A DNA stretch of 64,000 nt from Nocardioides daedukensis (lineage in GTDB: Bacteria > Actinomycetota > Actinomycetes > Propionibacteriales > Nocardioidaceae). Of this stretch, positions 25,026-32,518 are shown piece by piece; positions within the stretch are counted from its first letter, which is position 1, and each line of letters starts with the position of its first letter. The stretch lies in the NCBI RefSeq assembly GCF_013408415.1, contig NZ_JACCAA010000001.1, positions 2,542,001-2,606,000 of the forward strand. The letters run 5' to 3'. Made by a program: the position numbers and the translations under genes. The notes beneath the pieces are model-generated. The model searched no databases, was not told the DNA's origin, and saw only the letters and a program-made list of their open reading frames with translations.

Positions 25026-26816
25026 ATGACTGACCCTGAACTCGATGCCCCCAAGACCATCGACCTGACTTTCGATGATCTCGGACTCGACGAACGGGTG
25101 CTCAAGGCACTGAAGAAGATTGGCTACGAGTCCCCCTCGCCGATCCAGGCCGAGACCATCCCGCCGCTGCTCGAGGGACGCCACGTCGTCGGCCTCGCGC
25201 AGACCGGAACCGGCAAGACCGCGGCCTTCGCGCTGCCGATCCTGTCCCAGCTCGACCTCAAGCAGAAGACGCCGCAGGCACTCGTCCTCGCGCCCACCCG
25301 TGAGCTCGCGCTCCAGGTCTCCGAGGCGTTCGAGAAGTACGCCGCCTTCATGAACGGCGTCCACGTCCTCCCCGTCTACGGCGGCCAGGGCTACGGCGTA
25401 CAGCTCTCCGCGCTGCGCCGCGGCGTCCACGTCGTGGTCGGCACCCCCGGCCGGATCATGGACCACCTGGAGAAGGGCACGCTCGACCTCTCCCAGCTGC
25501 GCTTCCTGGTCCTCGACGAGGCCGACGAGATGCTGAAGATGGGCTTCGCCGAGGACGTCGAGACGATCCTCGCCGACACCCCCGACACCAAGCACGTCGC
25601 GCTCTTCTCCGCGACCATGCCCTCGCAGATCCGCCGGATCTCGAAGAAGTACCTCGAGGACCCGGTCGAGATCACGGTCAAGAACAAGACCACGACGGCC
25701 ACCAACATCACCCAGCGCTACATGTTCGTCTCGTGGCCGCAGAAGATCGATGCGCTGACCCGCATCCTCGAGGTCGAGAACTTCGAGGCGATGATCATCT
25801 TCGCGCGCACCAAGTCCGCCACCGAGGAGCTCGCCGAGAAGTTGCGGGCCCGGGGGTTCTCCGCCACCGCGATCAACGGTGACATCGCGCAGAACCAGCG
25901 TGAGCGCACGATCAACCAGCTCAAGTCCGGCAAGCTCGACATCCTGGTCGCCACCGACGTCGCCGCCCGCGGTCTCGACGTGGAGCGGATCAGCCACGTC
26001 GTGAACTTCGACATCCCGACCGACACCGAGTCCTACGTGCACCGCATCGGCCGCACCGGTCGCGCGGGTCGTTCCGGTGACGCGATCTCGTTCATCACGC
26101 CGCGCGAGCGCTACCTGCTCAAGGCGATCGAGAAGGCCACCCGCCAGACGCTCACCCAGATGCAGCTCCCGAGCGTCGAGGACATCAACACCACGCGCCT
26201 CTCCCGCTTCGACGACGCGATCACCGCAGCGCTCAACTCCGACAAGGTCGAGTTCTTCCGCGAGGTGGTCAACCACTACGTCCGCGAGTACGACGTACCC
26301 GAGATCGACGTGGCGGCTGCACTCGCCGCCGTCCAGCAGGGCGACACCCCGCTGCTGCTCGACCCGGCTGCTGAGAAGCCCGCCAAGGAGTTCAAGGAGC
26401 GCCCGCAGCGCGGCGACCGTCCCGACCGTGGTGGACGCCCCGAGCGCGGTGGCCACCGTGAGGACCGCGGCCCCCGCCGCGAGAGCCCCGCACGCCGCAG
26501 CGACGTCCCGATGGCGACCTATCGCATCGAGGTCGGCAAGCGCCACAAGGTCGAGCCCCGCCAGATCGTCGGCGCACTCGCCAACGAGGGCGGCCTGGGC
26601 CGCGGTGACTTCGGCAAGATCGACATCCGCGCGGACCACTCGATCGTCGAGCTGCCCGTGAACCTGCCCTCGAGCTCGTGGGACTCCCTCAAGGGCACCC
26701 GGATCTCCGGCAAGCTGATCGAGCTGAGCCAGGCCGAGGGTGAGACCGCCGGTGGCCGTCCGCGCTTCGAGAAGCGCTCGTTCGACAAGAAGCCGCGGCA
26801 CAAGCACCGCGACTGA
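25026..26816 (+). CDS. deaD: DEAD-box RNA helicase with DbpA-type RNA-binding tail
   Basis: 596 residues from ATG 25026. Complete motif series: Q motif (GYESPSPIQAETIP), AQTGTGKT, PTRELALQ, TPGRIMDH, LDEADEM, SATMP, IIFARTKSATEEL, VATDVAARGLDVERISHV, HRIGRTGRAGR. A basic Arg/Asp/Gly-rich linker is followed by ATYRIEVGKRHKVEPRQIVGALANEGGLGRGDFGKIDI, the DbpA RNA-recognition domain of the CsdA/DeaD group. It unwinds structured RNA in ribosome assembly and cold adaptation. A hairpin follows the stop at 26823-26856. Confidence 0.95.
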   Translation: MTDPELDAPKTIDLTFDDLGLDERVLKALKKIGYESPSPIQAETIPPLLEGRHVVGLAQTGTGKTAAFALPILSQLDLKQKTPQALVLAPTRELALQVSEAFEKYAAFMNGVHVLPVYGGQGYGVQLSALRRGVHVVVGTPGRIMDHLEKGTLDLSQLRFLVLDEADEMLKMGFAEDVETILADTPDTKHVALFSATMPSQIRRISKKYLEDPVEITVKNKTTTATNITQRYMFVSWPQKIDALTRILEVENFEAMIIFARTKSATEELAEKLRARGFSATAINGDIAQNQRERTINQLKSGKLDILVATDVAARGLDVERISHVVNFDIPTDTESYVHRIGRTGRAGRSGDAISFITPRERYLLKAIEKATRQTLTQMQLPSVEDINTTRLSRFDDAITAALNSDKVEFFREVVNHYVREYDVPEIDVAAALAAVQQGDTPLLLDPAAEKPAKEFKERPQRGDRPDRGGRPERGGHREDRGPRRESPARRSDVPMATYRIEVGKRHKVEPRQIVGALANEGGLGRGDFGKIDIRADHSIVELPVNLPSSSWDSLKGTRISGKLIELSQAEGETAGGRPRFEKRSFDKKPRHKHRD

Positions 26817-26822
26817 GCCTCA

Positions 26823-26856
26823 CACTGAGCGAGTCGCCTGCGGGCGTCGCTCAGTG
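26823..26856. terminator. Bidirectional hairpin between deaD and the SDR gene
   Basis: CACTGAGCGA (26823-26832) pairs with TCGCTCAGTG (26847-26856) with further GC pairing inside. It lies after the helicase stop and includes the last codons of the convergent SDR gene, so it can serve transcripts from both sides. Confidence 0.65.
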
Positions 26857-27672
26857 GCGGATGCCGAACTTTCGCGCCGTGATCGCTTCGACCAGCGATC
26901 GCGGCGCGATCCGTTTGAGCGCGAAGACGACTTGGGCGTTCGAGCCCCGCGCGTGCAGCGACCCGGGTCGCTCGGCCCGGACTGCCGCCAGGATCGTCTC
27001 CGCCACGTCGTCGGCGCTGGTGCCGCTCGCCTCGAGGGCGTCGAGGCGAGCGATCACGGCCTCGCACTCGCGCTGGTACGGCGAACCGTCGGCGACGTAC
27101 TTCGTCCGACGTGTGGAGATCCCGGTGTTGATGGATCCCGGTTCGACCGTGGTCAGCCAGACACCGTAGGGCGTCAGCTCCTTGCGTGCTGCAGTTGCGA
27201 ACGCCTTGATCGCGGCCTTAGACGCGGCGTACGACGCGCGGTAGGGCAGCGGGAAGCTGGCCAGCATCGAGCCCACCATCACCACCCGGCCGAAGCCTCG
27301 CGCCCGCATCCCGGGCAGCAGCAGCTGGGTCAGCTGCACCGGCCCGAGCACGTTGACCTGGAACAACCGGTCCAGGGCGTCGAGCGGCAGCTCCTCGAGC
27401 GGGCCGGACTGGGACTCGCCGGCGTTGTTGATCAGTACGTCGATCGGCCCGGCAGCCTCGGCGAGCGCACGGATCGAGTCCCGCGACTCCAGGTCCAGGG
27501 CCAACCACTCGACGCCGTCGATGCGCTGGTCGGCGCTCAGGGTGGCGGGGTTGCGGCTGGTACCGATCACCCGGAAGCCCGCGTCGCGCAGCGCGAGCGC
27601 GCTCGCTCGGCCGATGCCGGAGGAGGCGCCGGTGACCAGGGCGGTGCGGGTGGTCTCGTCGTGGGCGGCCAT
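26851..27672 (-). CDS. Short-chain dehydrogenase/reductase
   Basis: 273 residues. TALVTGASSGIGRASALAL is the NAD(P) motif, DVLINNAGESQSGPLEEL the NNAG motif, and VVMVGSMLASFPLPYRASYAASKAAIKAF gives the catalytic Ser, Tyr and Lys. The longer C-terminal region (to RKFGIRH) resembles SDR proteins acting on lipid-like alcohols or ketones, but the substrate is unknown. ATG 27672 overlaps the flavoprotein stop by one base, and a TetR gene leads the operon, so the three probably serve one catabolic step series. Confidence 0.88.
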   Translation of the reverse strand: MAAHDETTRTALVTGASSGIGRASALALRDAGFRVIGTSRNPATLSADQRIDGVEWLALDLESRDSIRALAEAAGPIDVLINNAGESQSGPLEELPLDALDRLFQVNVLGPVQLTQLLLPGMRARGFGRVVMVGSMLASFPLPYRASYAASKAAIKAFATAARKELTPYGVWLTTVEPGSINTGISTRRTKYVADGSPYQRECEAVIARLDALEASGTSADDVAETILAAVRAERPGSLHARGSNAQVVFALKRIAPRSLVEAITARKFGIRH

Positions 27673-29342
27673 CAGGCCTTCTTCGCCAAGGCCAGGCCGG
27701 CCGCGCGGCCCGAGAAGATGCACCCGCCGAGGAAGGTGCCCTCCAGCGCGTTGTAGCCGTGCACGCCGCCGCCACCGAACCCGGCGACCTCGCCAGCGGC
27801 GTACAGACCCTGGATCGGTCGCCGGTCCGCGCCGATGACCTGCGAGTCCAGGTTGGTCTGGATGCCGCCGAGGGTCTTGCGGGAGAGGATGTTGAGCCGG
27901 ACCGCGATCAGCGGGCCGTTCTTCTCCTCGAGGAACCGGTGCGGGGAGGCGACCCGGATCAGCTTGTCGGTGCGCGAGAGCCGGGCGTTGTTGATCGCCA
28001 TCAGCTGCAGGTCCTTGGAGAACGCGTTGTCGAGCTCCCGGTCGCGGGCCACGATCTGGGCCTCGATGTGGTCGGCGTCGAGCTCTGCGCCGTCGCGGCC
28101 GAGCTGGTTCATCCCCTCCACCAGCTCCCGGATCGTCGAGGCGACCACGAAGTCCTCCCCGTGCTCCTTGAACTTCTCCACCGGCGCGGGGGCCCCCTTG
28201 GCCAGGCGTGACTGGAGCATGAACTTGAGGTCGCGGCTGGTGATGTCGGGGTTCTGCTCGGAACCGGAGAGCGCGAACTCCTTCTCGATGATCTTCTGGG
28301 TGAGGATGAACCACGAGTAGTCGTGCCCGGTGGCCAGGATCGCCTTCATCGTGCCGATCGAGTCGAAGCCGGGGAAGTTCGGTGCCGGAAGCCGGTTGCC
28401 CAGGGCGTCGAACCACATCGACGACGGTCCGGGGATGATCCGGATCGCGTGATTGGGCCAGATCGGGTCCCAGTTGTGGATCCCCTCGGTGTAGGCCCAC
28501 ATCCGGTCGGAGTTCACCAGCTGCGCACCGGCGGTCTCGGAGATCTCGAGCATCCGGCCGTCCACGTGCGCGGGCACCCCGGCGATCAGGTGCTTGGGCA
28601 CCGGTCCGAGTCTGTCGACCGGCCAGTTCTGCCGCATCAGGTCGAAGTTGTGGCCGATGCCGCCCGAGGTGACGACCACGGCGGCGGCCCGGTGCTCGAA
28701 GTCGCCGACGACCTCGCGAGACGACTTCACGCCACGCTCGGCATCACTGGCCTCCAGCACGGATCCGCGTACGCCGACCGCGGCGCCGTCCTCCATCAGG
28801 ATCTCGTCGACCTGGTGCCGGAACGCGAACCGGACCAGCCCCTCGCGCTCGCCGGCGAGCACCGGCTTCTCGAAGATCTCCACGACCGCCGGGCCGGTGC
28901 CCCAGGAGAGGTGGAAGCGGGGGACGGAGTTGCCGTGGCCGGTGGCCGAGCCTGAACCGCGCTCGGCCCAGCCGACGAAGGGGAGGAACTTCAGCCCGAG
29001 CTCGCGGACGTAGTCGCGCTTGCCGCCCGCCGCCCAGTCGACGTACGCCTGGGCCCACTGCTTGCCCCAGACGTCCTCGTCGTCGAGTCGGTCGAAGGCA
29101 GCCGAGCCGAGCCAGTCCTGCAGGGCGAGCTCCATGTTGTCCTTGATCCCCATCCGCCGCTGCTCGGGTGAGTCGACGAAGAAGAGCCCGCCCAGGGACC
29201 AGAACGCCTGCCCACCGAGGTTGTTGCGGTTCTCCTGCTCGAGGACGAGGACCTTGCGGCCGGCCTTGACCAGCTCGTGGGTGGCGACCAGGCCGGCCAG
29301 GCCGGCGCCGACCACGATCACGTCGGGCTTGAAGTCGGTCAT
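27672..29342 (-). CDS. FAD-binding dehydrogenase (ketosteroid dehydrogenase/fumarate reductase superfamily)
   Basis: 556 residues from ATG 29342, overlapping the TetR stop. DVIVVGAGLAGLVATHELVKAGRKVLVLEQE is the FAD dinucleotide fold; GGQAFWSLGGLFFVDSPEQRRMGIKDN and the C-terminal GLYAAGEVAGFGGGGVHGYNALEGTFLGGCIFSGR are the signatures of the FAD-binding dehydrogenase group related to 3-ketosteroid 1-dehydrogenase. Such enzymes introduce or remove a double bond next to a carbonyl. No signal peptide. Coupled to the TetR and SDR genes, suggesting oxidation of a steroid- or terpenoid-like compound under repressor control; inference only. Confidence 0.85.
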   Translation of the reverse strand: MTDFKPDVIVVGAGLAGLVATHELVKAGRKVLVLEQENRNNLGGQAFWSLGGLFFVDSPEQRRMGIKDNMELALQDWLGSAAFDRLDDEDVWGKQWAQAYVDWAAGGKRDYVRELGLKFLPFVGWAERGSGSATGHGNSVPRFHLSWGTGPAVVEIFEKPVLAGEREGLVRFAFRHQVDEILMEDGAAVGVRGSVLEASDAERGVKSSREVVGDFEHRAAAVVVTSGGIGHNFDLMRQNWPVDRLGPVPKHLIAGVPAHVDGRMLEISETAGAQLVNSDRMWAYTEGIHNWDPIWPNHAIRIIPGPSSMWFDALGNRLPAPNFPGFDSIGTMKAILATGHDYSWFILTQKIIEKEFALSGSEQNPDITSRDLKFMLQSRLAKGAPAPVEKFKEHGEDFVVASTIRELVEGMNQLGRDGAELDADHIEAQIVARDRELDNAFSKDLQLMAINNARLSRTDKLIRVASPHRFLEEKNGPLIAVRLNILSRKTLGGIQTNLDSQVIGADRRPIQGLYAAGEVAGFGGGGVHGYNALEGTFLGGCIFSGRAAGLALAKKA

Positions 29343-29980
29343 GGGTGCTCCTTGGTTGCGGGGTGGTTCGAGACGGGTTCGGTCAGGGAGGTGACGATCA
29401 GGACGAACAGGTCGGTACGCCGCCGGCGTACGGCCTTGTCGTCGGGTGCGACGAGGCACTGCACGCTGGTCCCGTCGTGGGCCGCGACGAGGGCCGGGCC
29501 GAGGGCGTCGGGGTCGGTGACCCGGAGTCCGACGCGGGCCAGCAGGGCGGTGATCAGTGGCATCAGGGCTGCCTCGATGCCCTCCTCGCGGGCGGCGACG
29601 ACCCGGCGCAGGGCGGGGGTGCGCAGGGCGTGGGCGGTGAACTCGGCGGTGACCCGGAACCACTCGTCGTCGACGGGGACCAGCGCGAGGACGTGCTCGA
29701 CTGCCTCTCGGAGGTCCTTGACCGGGGGCAGGTCTGCCTCGAGGGCGGCGGCAAGTGCGCCGCGCATCGCCTCGGACTTCTGCTCCCAGATGGCCAGGAA
29801 GAGCTCGTCGAGCGAGGTGAAGTTGGAGTAGAACGCACCGCGGGTGAAGCCGGCCTGGGCACAGACCTGCTCGACCGTGGAGCGACCGAACCCCTCGCGG
29901 GCGAAGACCGTCAGTGCGCCGTCCAGCAGGCGCTGCCGCGTCTGTTGTCGGCGGGGCGACAGGGCGGTGGGTTGGCTCAC
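29339..29980 (-). CDS. TetR-family repressor of the flavoprotein/SDR operon
   Basis: 213 residues. The N-terminal HTH is clear (RQRLLDGALTVFAREGFGRSTVEQVCAQAGFTRGAFYSNFTSLDELF). The C-terminal ligand domain contains no recognisable motif. ATGA overlap with the flavoprotein gene. Two tandem inverted repeats directly before its start (29981-30013) are probable operators, so it is likely autoregulatory and controls the two downstream enzymes. Confidence 0.9.
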   Translation of the reverse strand: MSQPTALSPRRQQTRQRLLDGALTVFAREGFGRSTVEQVCAQAGFTRGAFYSNFTSLDELFLAIWEQKSEAMRGALAAALEADLPPVKDLREAVEHVLALVPVDDEWFRVTAEFTAHALRTPALRRVVAAREEGIEAALMPLITALLARVGLRVTDPDALGPALVAAHDGTSVQCLVAPDDKAVRRRRTDLFVLIVTSLTEPVSNHPATKEHP

Positions 29981-30013
29981 GATACGTCAACGTATCGGAT
30001 GCATTGGTGTATC
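29981..30013. promoter_or_regulatory. Tandem TetR operators
   Basis: GATACGTCAACGTATC (29981-29996) is a perfect inverted repeat of GATACG/CGTATC; 17 bp further GATGCATTGGTGTATC (29998-30013) repeats the layout with one mismatch (GATRC-N6-GTATC). Both lie next to the TetR start. Confidence 0.75.
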
Positions 30014-30149
30014 GGAAGGGCGCTGGTGGCCTTGTGGGAGTTCCCCGTCGTGGTGAGCGCGAGTGCGTTGGTACTGGTCAGCGGCGAGTTGTGCGCCCTA
30101 GTGTGACGCAGGACACAACGGGGTGTCCCTCTGATGAGGAGTCAATTGC

Positions 30150-30968
30150 ATGAAGCTGAAGATCTCGGGGGCTGCGCTGGCAGCTTCTTCGCTGGCCGCC
30201 ATCGCAACCATGTTCACGGCCGCCCTGGCCGCTGTTCCCGCCCACGCCGCGGGTCCGTCGTACGTCGCCCTCGGCGACTCCTATGCCTCCGGAACCGGCA
30301 CGCGCACCTACATCGACGACGGCAGCTCGTGCCAACGATCGAATGCGGCCTATCCGAAGCGGATCGCCAGCGCACGCGGCTATTCGCTGAACTTCAAGGC
30401 ATGCTCCGGCGCCACCGTCTCGACGGTGACCAGCGGCCAGCTCTCCGCGCTGAACACGAGCACCCGCTACGTCACGATCTCGGTCGGCGGCAATGACGCC
30501 GGCTTCGTCTCGGTGCTGACCACGTGTGCGGCGCCCGGGTGGATGACCAACTGCGACGGTGCGATCAACAACGCGCAGTCCTACATCAACAACACTCTTC
30601 CGGGGCGACTCTCGACGCTCTATTCATCGATCAGGGCCAAGGCACCCAATGCCAAGGTGGTCGTGGTCGGTTATCCGCGGGTCTTCATGGGTGAGGACTG
30701 CAACGCGCTGACCTGGTTCTCGCCGGCCGAGCAGACCCGGCTCAACCAGACCGCCGACCTGTTGAACACTCGCACCCGGGCGCAGGCGACCGCCAAGGGC
30801 TTCACGTTCGCGAACCCCACGAGTCGGTTCACGGGCCACGCGGTGTGTGACGACCCCGAGTGGATCAACGGCTTGTCCAGCCCGGCCGGGGAGTCCTACC
30901 ACCCGAACTCGAGCGGTCACTCCGCCGGTTACACGCCGCTGGTCAGCCCGCTGCTCACTGGCAACTGA
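30150..30968 (+). CDS. Secreted SGNH/GDSL hydrolase (lipase/esterase)
   Basis: 272 residues. Signal peptide (basic MKLK, hydrophobic core, cleavage near AVPAHA, about residue 33). Block I ALGDSYASGTG carries the Ser nucleophile, block III VGGNDAGF the Asn, and the final SYHPNSSGHSAGY the catalytic His; six cysteines in the mature part suggest three disulfides, as in secreted Streptomyces-type lipases. It would hydrolyse lipid esters outside the cell. A GAGGAG ribosome site precedes ATG 30150. Two PhoP-type boxes follow the gene. Confidence 0.93.
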   Translation: MKLKISGAALAASSLAAIATMFTAALAAVPAHAAGPSYVALGDSYASGTGTRTYIDDGSSCQRSNAAYPKRIASARGYSLNFKACSGATVSTVTSGQLSALNTSTRYVTISVGGNDAGFVSVLTTCAAPGWMTNCDGAINNAQSYINNTLPGRLSTLYSSIRAKAPNAKVVVVGYPRVFMGEDCNALTWFSPAEQTRLNQTADLLNTRTRAQATAKGFTFANPTSRFTGHAVCDDPEWINGLSSPAGESYHPNSSGHSAGYTPLVSPLLTGN

Positions 30969-30980
30969 CTCGATCCAACC

Positions 30981-31002
30981 GTTCACTTTCTGTTCACTTT
31001 GC
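30981..31002. promoter_or_regulatory. PhoP-type box (two 11-bp direct repeat units), plus orientation
   Basis: GTTCACTTTCT followed by GTTCACTTTGC: two 11-bp units beginning GTTCACT. This is the layout of the PHO box of streptomycete PhoP (tandem 11-nt GTTCACC-like units). It lies 13 bp after the SGNH hydrolase stop and 148 bp before the small gene. Confidence 0.65.
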
Positions 31003-31115
31003 CGGTCCGGGTGGAGGGAGTTGACCCGAATTGGTGCCTCTTCGCAGGTCAGAGTGGGGCCCGAGCGGGAATCTGGGTGCGCTCAGGGTGCTTTCGGCCG
31101 GATTTTGTGTCACAC

Positions 31116-31137
31116 TGAAAGTGAACAATGAGTGAAC
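31116..31137. promoter_or_regulatory. PhoP-type box, minus orientation, before the small gene
   Basis: Read on the minus strand the site is GTTCACTCATTGTTCACTTT, matching the box at 30981 at 17 of 20 positions and with the same 11-bp period. It ends 12 bp before the small gene ATG and overlaps its ribosome-site region, so binding would block or reorganise the promoter. Phosphate control is inferred from the match to PHO boxes. Confidence 0.65.
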
Positions 31138-31149
31138 AGGAGGTGTCTC

Positions 31150-31284
31150 ATGCGGAACCGCCAGTCAAATGACCGCCCGGTGATGACATGGGTCGAGGTT
31201 TGTGACGCCCTGGGCCGCACGCGCATGGAGGCCCAATGGGTCGACCCCGATACGGTGCACGCTGCCCAGCCGCACGCTGCCTGA
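31150..31284 (+). CDS. Small protein of 44 residues, function unknown
   Basis: ATG 31150 follows the strong ribosome site AGGAGGTG at the right distance. The peptide begins MRNRQSNDRPVMTWVEV and ends in HAAQPHAA; it is moderately charged with two Trp and no membrane segment. A strong perfect hairpin follows 14 bp after the stop, so this is a complete transcription unit. A PhoP-type box lies just upstream. An alternative 14-codon frame starting at ATG 31128 overlaps the ribosome site and could act as a leader. I do not recognise the family; the clear ribosome site, terminator and regulatory box are the evidence that it is real. Confidence 0.6.
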   Translation: MRNRQSNDRPVMTWVEVCDALGRTRMEAQWVDPDTVHAAQPHAA

Positions 31285-31297
31285 TCTGAGATTTTCG

Positions 31298-31332
31298 AGC
31301 GGGACCCGACGTCAGTGACGTCGGGTCCCGCT
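31298..31332 (+). terminator. Strong hairpin terminator after the small gene
   Basis: A perfect 17-bp inverted repeat (31298-31314 with 31316-31332) around a single base, followed by GCATTTCTG. It lies 14 bp after the stop of the 44-residue gene. Confidence 0.8.
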
Positions 31333-31384
31333 GCATTTCTGCCCCCTGGTGCCGCAGTGGGCACAGGCGGGGTTTGATGGACCC

Positions 31385-32098
31385 GTGCCCGCCCGTCGAT
31401 CCCGATCAACGCGTCGCCTTGGACTGCGTCAGCTGAACGAGAGCCTCGGCGGGACCTTGCTCCGTGACATCGTCTTGGTCAACGTCGCGATCGCGATGGT
31501 CGGTGTCTCCTATGGCGCGATCACGGTGGGAGAGGGTCTCCCGGTCTGGCTGCCGAACCTGATGTCGGTCGTGGTCCTCGGAGGCGCGAGCCAGTTCCTC
31601 TTCACCGGCTTGATCGCCTCGGGTGCCGGGCCGGTCGCGGCCGTCGTCGCCGGCATCCTGGTGAATCTGCGCCACCTGCCGTTCGGGTTCGCGCTCGCCG
31701 AGACCGTCGACCGGCGCCCCTTCCTCGGCAGCTATCTGATGATCGACGAGGTGGTGGCCTTCAGCCTGGCCCAGAAGGACCTCGAGCTGCGCCGCAAGGT
31801 CTTCTTCACCTGCGGCATCTGCCTGCTGATCTTCTGGAACGTCGGCTCGTTGCTGGGCGCGCTGCTGGGCCGCGCGGTTGGCGACACCGACGTGTTCGGC
31901 CTCGATGCCGCCTTCCCCGCTGTGTTGCTGGCCCTGGTGATGCCGGCGCTTCGCGACTCCAGGACCTTGCGAGTGGCGGTGCTGGGTGCCGTGCTGGCGC
32001 TGGCTCTGACTCCGGTGATGCCTGCTGGCACCGCGGTGCTCTGCTCGCTGCTCGCCCTCGTCACCGTGCGGCCCTGGTGGAAGGCGGAGGAGCGATGA
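31385..32098 (+). CDS. azlC: AzlC-family branched-chain amino acid exporter, large subunit
   Basis: 237 residues from GTG 31385 (GTG 31349 is an alternative adding 12 residues). Six or seven hydrophobic segments; GTLLRDIVLVNVAIAMVGVSYGAITVGEG and LGGASQFLFTGLIASGAG...NLRHLPFG are AzlC signatures. With AzlD it exports branched-chain amino acids or analogues. It overlaps azlD by four bases (ATGA). No Lrp-type regulator is adjacent. Confidence 0.9.
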   Translation: MPARRSRSTRRLGLRQLNESLGGTLLRDIVLVNVAIAMVGVSYGAITVGEGLPVWLPNLMSVVVLGGASQFLFTGLIASGAGPVAAVVAGILVNLRHLPFGFALAETVDRRPFLGSYLMIDEVVAFSLAQKDLELRRKVFFTCGICLLIFWNVGSLLGALLGRAVGDTDVFGLDAAFPAVLLALVMPALRDSRTLRVAVLGAVLALALTPVMPAGTAVLCSLLALVTVRPWWKAEER

Positions 32099-32409
32099 GT
32101 ACGACGACCCTGATCGTGTCCGCCTTCGTCCTGGGCGCCGCGACCTTCGCGATCCGCGCGGCCGGACCGTTCCTGCACACCCGGATCTCGATCGGCACTC
32201 GCTGGCTCGAACTGATGTCGCTCGCTGCGACGGTGTTGCTGGTTGCGCTGGCTGCCACGAGTGCGCTGGCCGACGGCGACGAGTGGAGCGACCCGGCGCG
32301 ACCCGCCGGCGTCGTGGTGGCCGGCGTACTCGCCTGGCGACGGGCGCCGTTCATGGTGATCGTGATCGCCGCAGCTGCCACCACCGCCCTGCTCCGTCTT
32401 CTTCTCTAG
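32095..32409 (+). CDS. azlD: AzlD-family exporter, small subunit
   Basis: 104 residues, ATG 32095 in the ATGA overlap with azlC. Three to four membrane segments; ATFAIRAAGPFLHTRI and VLAWRRAPFMVIVIAAAATTALLR match the AzlD family. Partner of AzlC. The stop TAG (32407-32409) touches a family-1 repeat cluster, so the repeats follow the gene immediately. Confidence 0.88.
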   Translation: MSTTTLIVSAFVLGAATFAIRAAGPFLHTRISIGTRWLELMSLAATVLLVALAATSALADGDEWSDPARPAGVVVAGVLAWRRAPFMVIVIAAAATTALLRLLL

Positions 32410-32493
32410 TCGAGTCGGCAGTTGTTGACGCCCGAGGTGGTCAACAACTGCCGGGTCGGCGGGTTGGGGCGTCAACAACTGCCGACTCGGCGT
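32409..32493. repeat. Family-1 repeat cluster (three units) after azlD
   Basis: One plus unit (32409-32432) and two inverted units starting at 32440 (CAACAACTGCCGGGTCGGC, a mixed variant) and 32471 (CAACAACTGCCGACTCGGC), 31 bp apart. The first and third can pair over more than 20 bp. It lies between azlD and the aldehyde dehydrogenase, both on the plus strand. Confidence 0.9.
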
Positions 32494-32518
32494 GCTGGGG
32501 GGTGGTTATTGTGGGGGC

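Noticed and set aside
30099-30114. CRP-like site upstream of the SGNH hydrolase (TGTGA-N6-ACACA)
   Set aside because: One half-site deviates from the consensus, and no supporting context; too weak to list.
31128-31172. 14-codon frame overlapping the small gene's ribosome site, as a leader peptide
   Set aside because: No ribosome site of its own and no run of a single amino acid; left as a possibility in the small-gene entry only.
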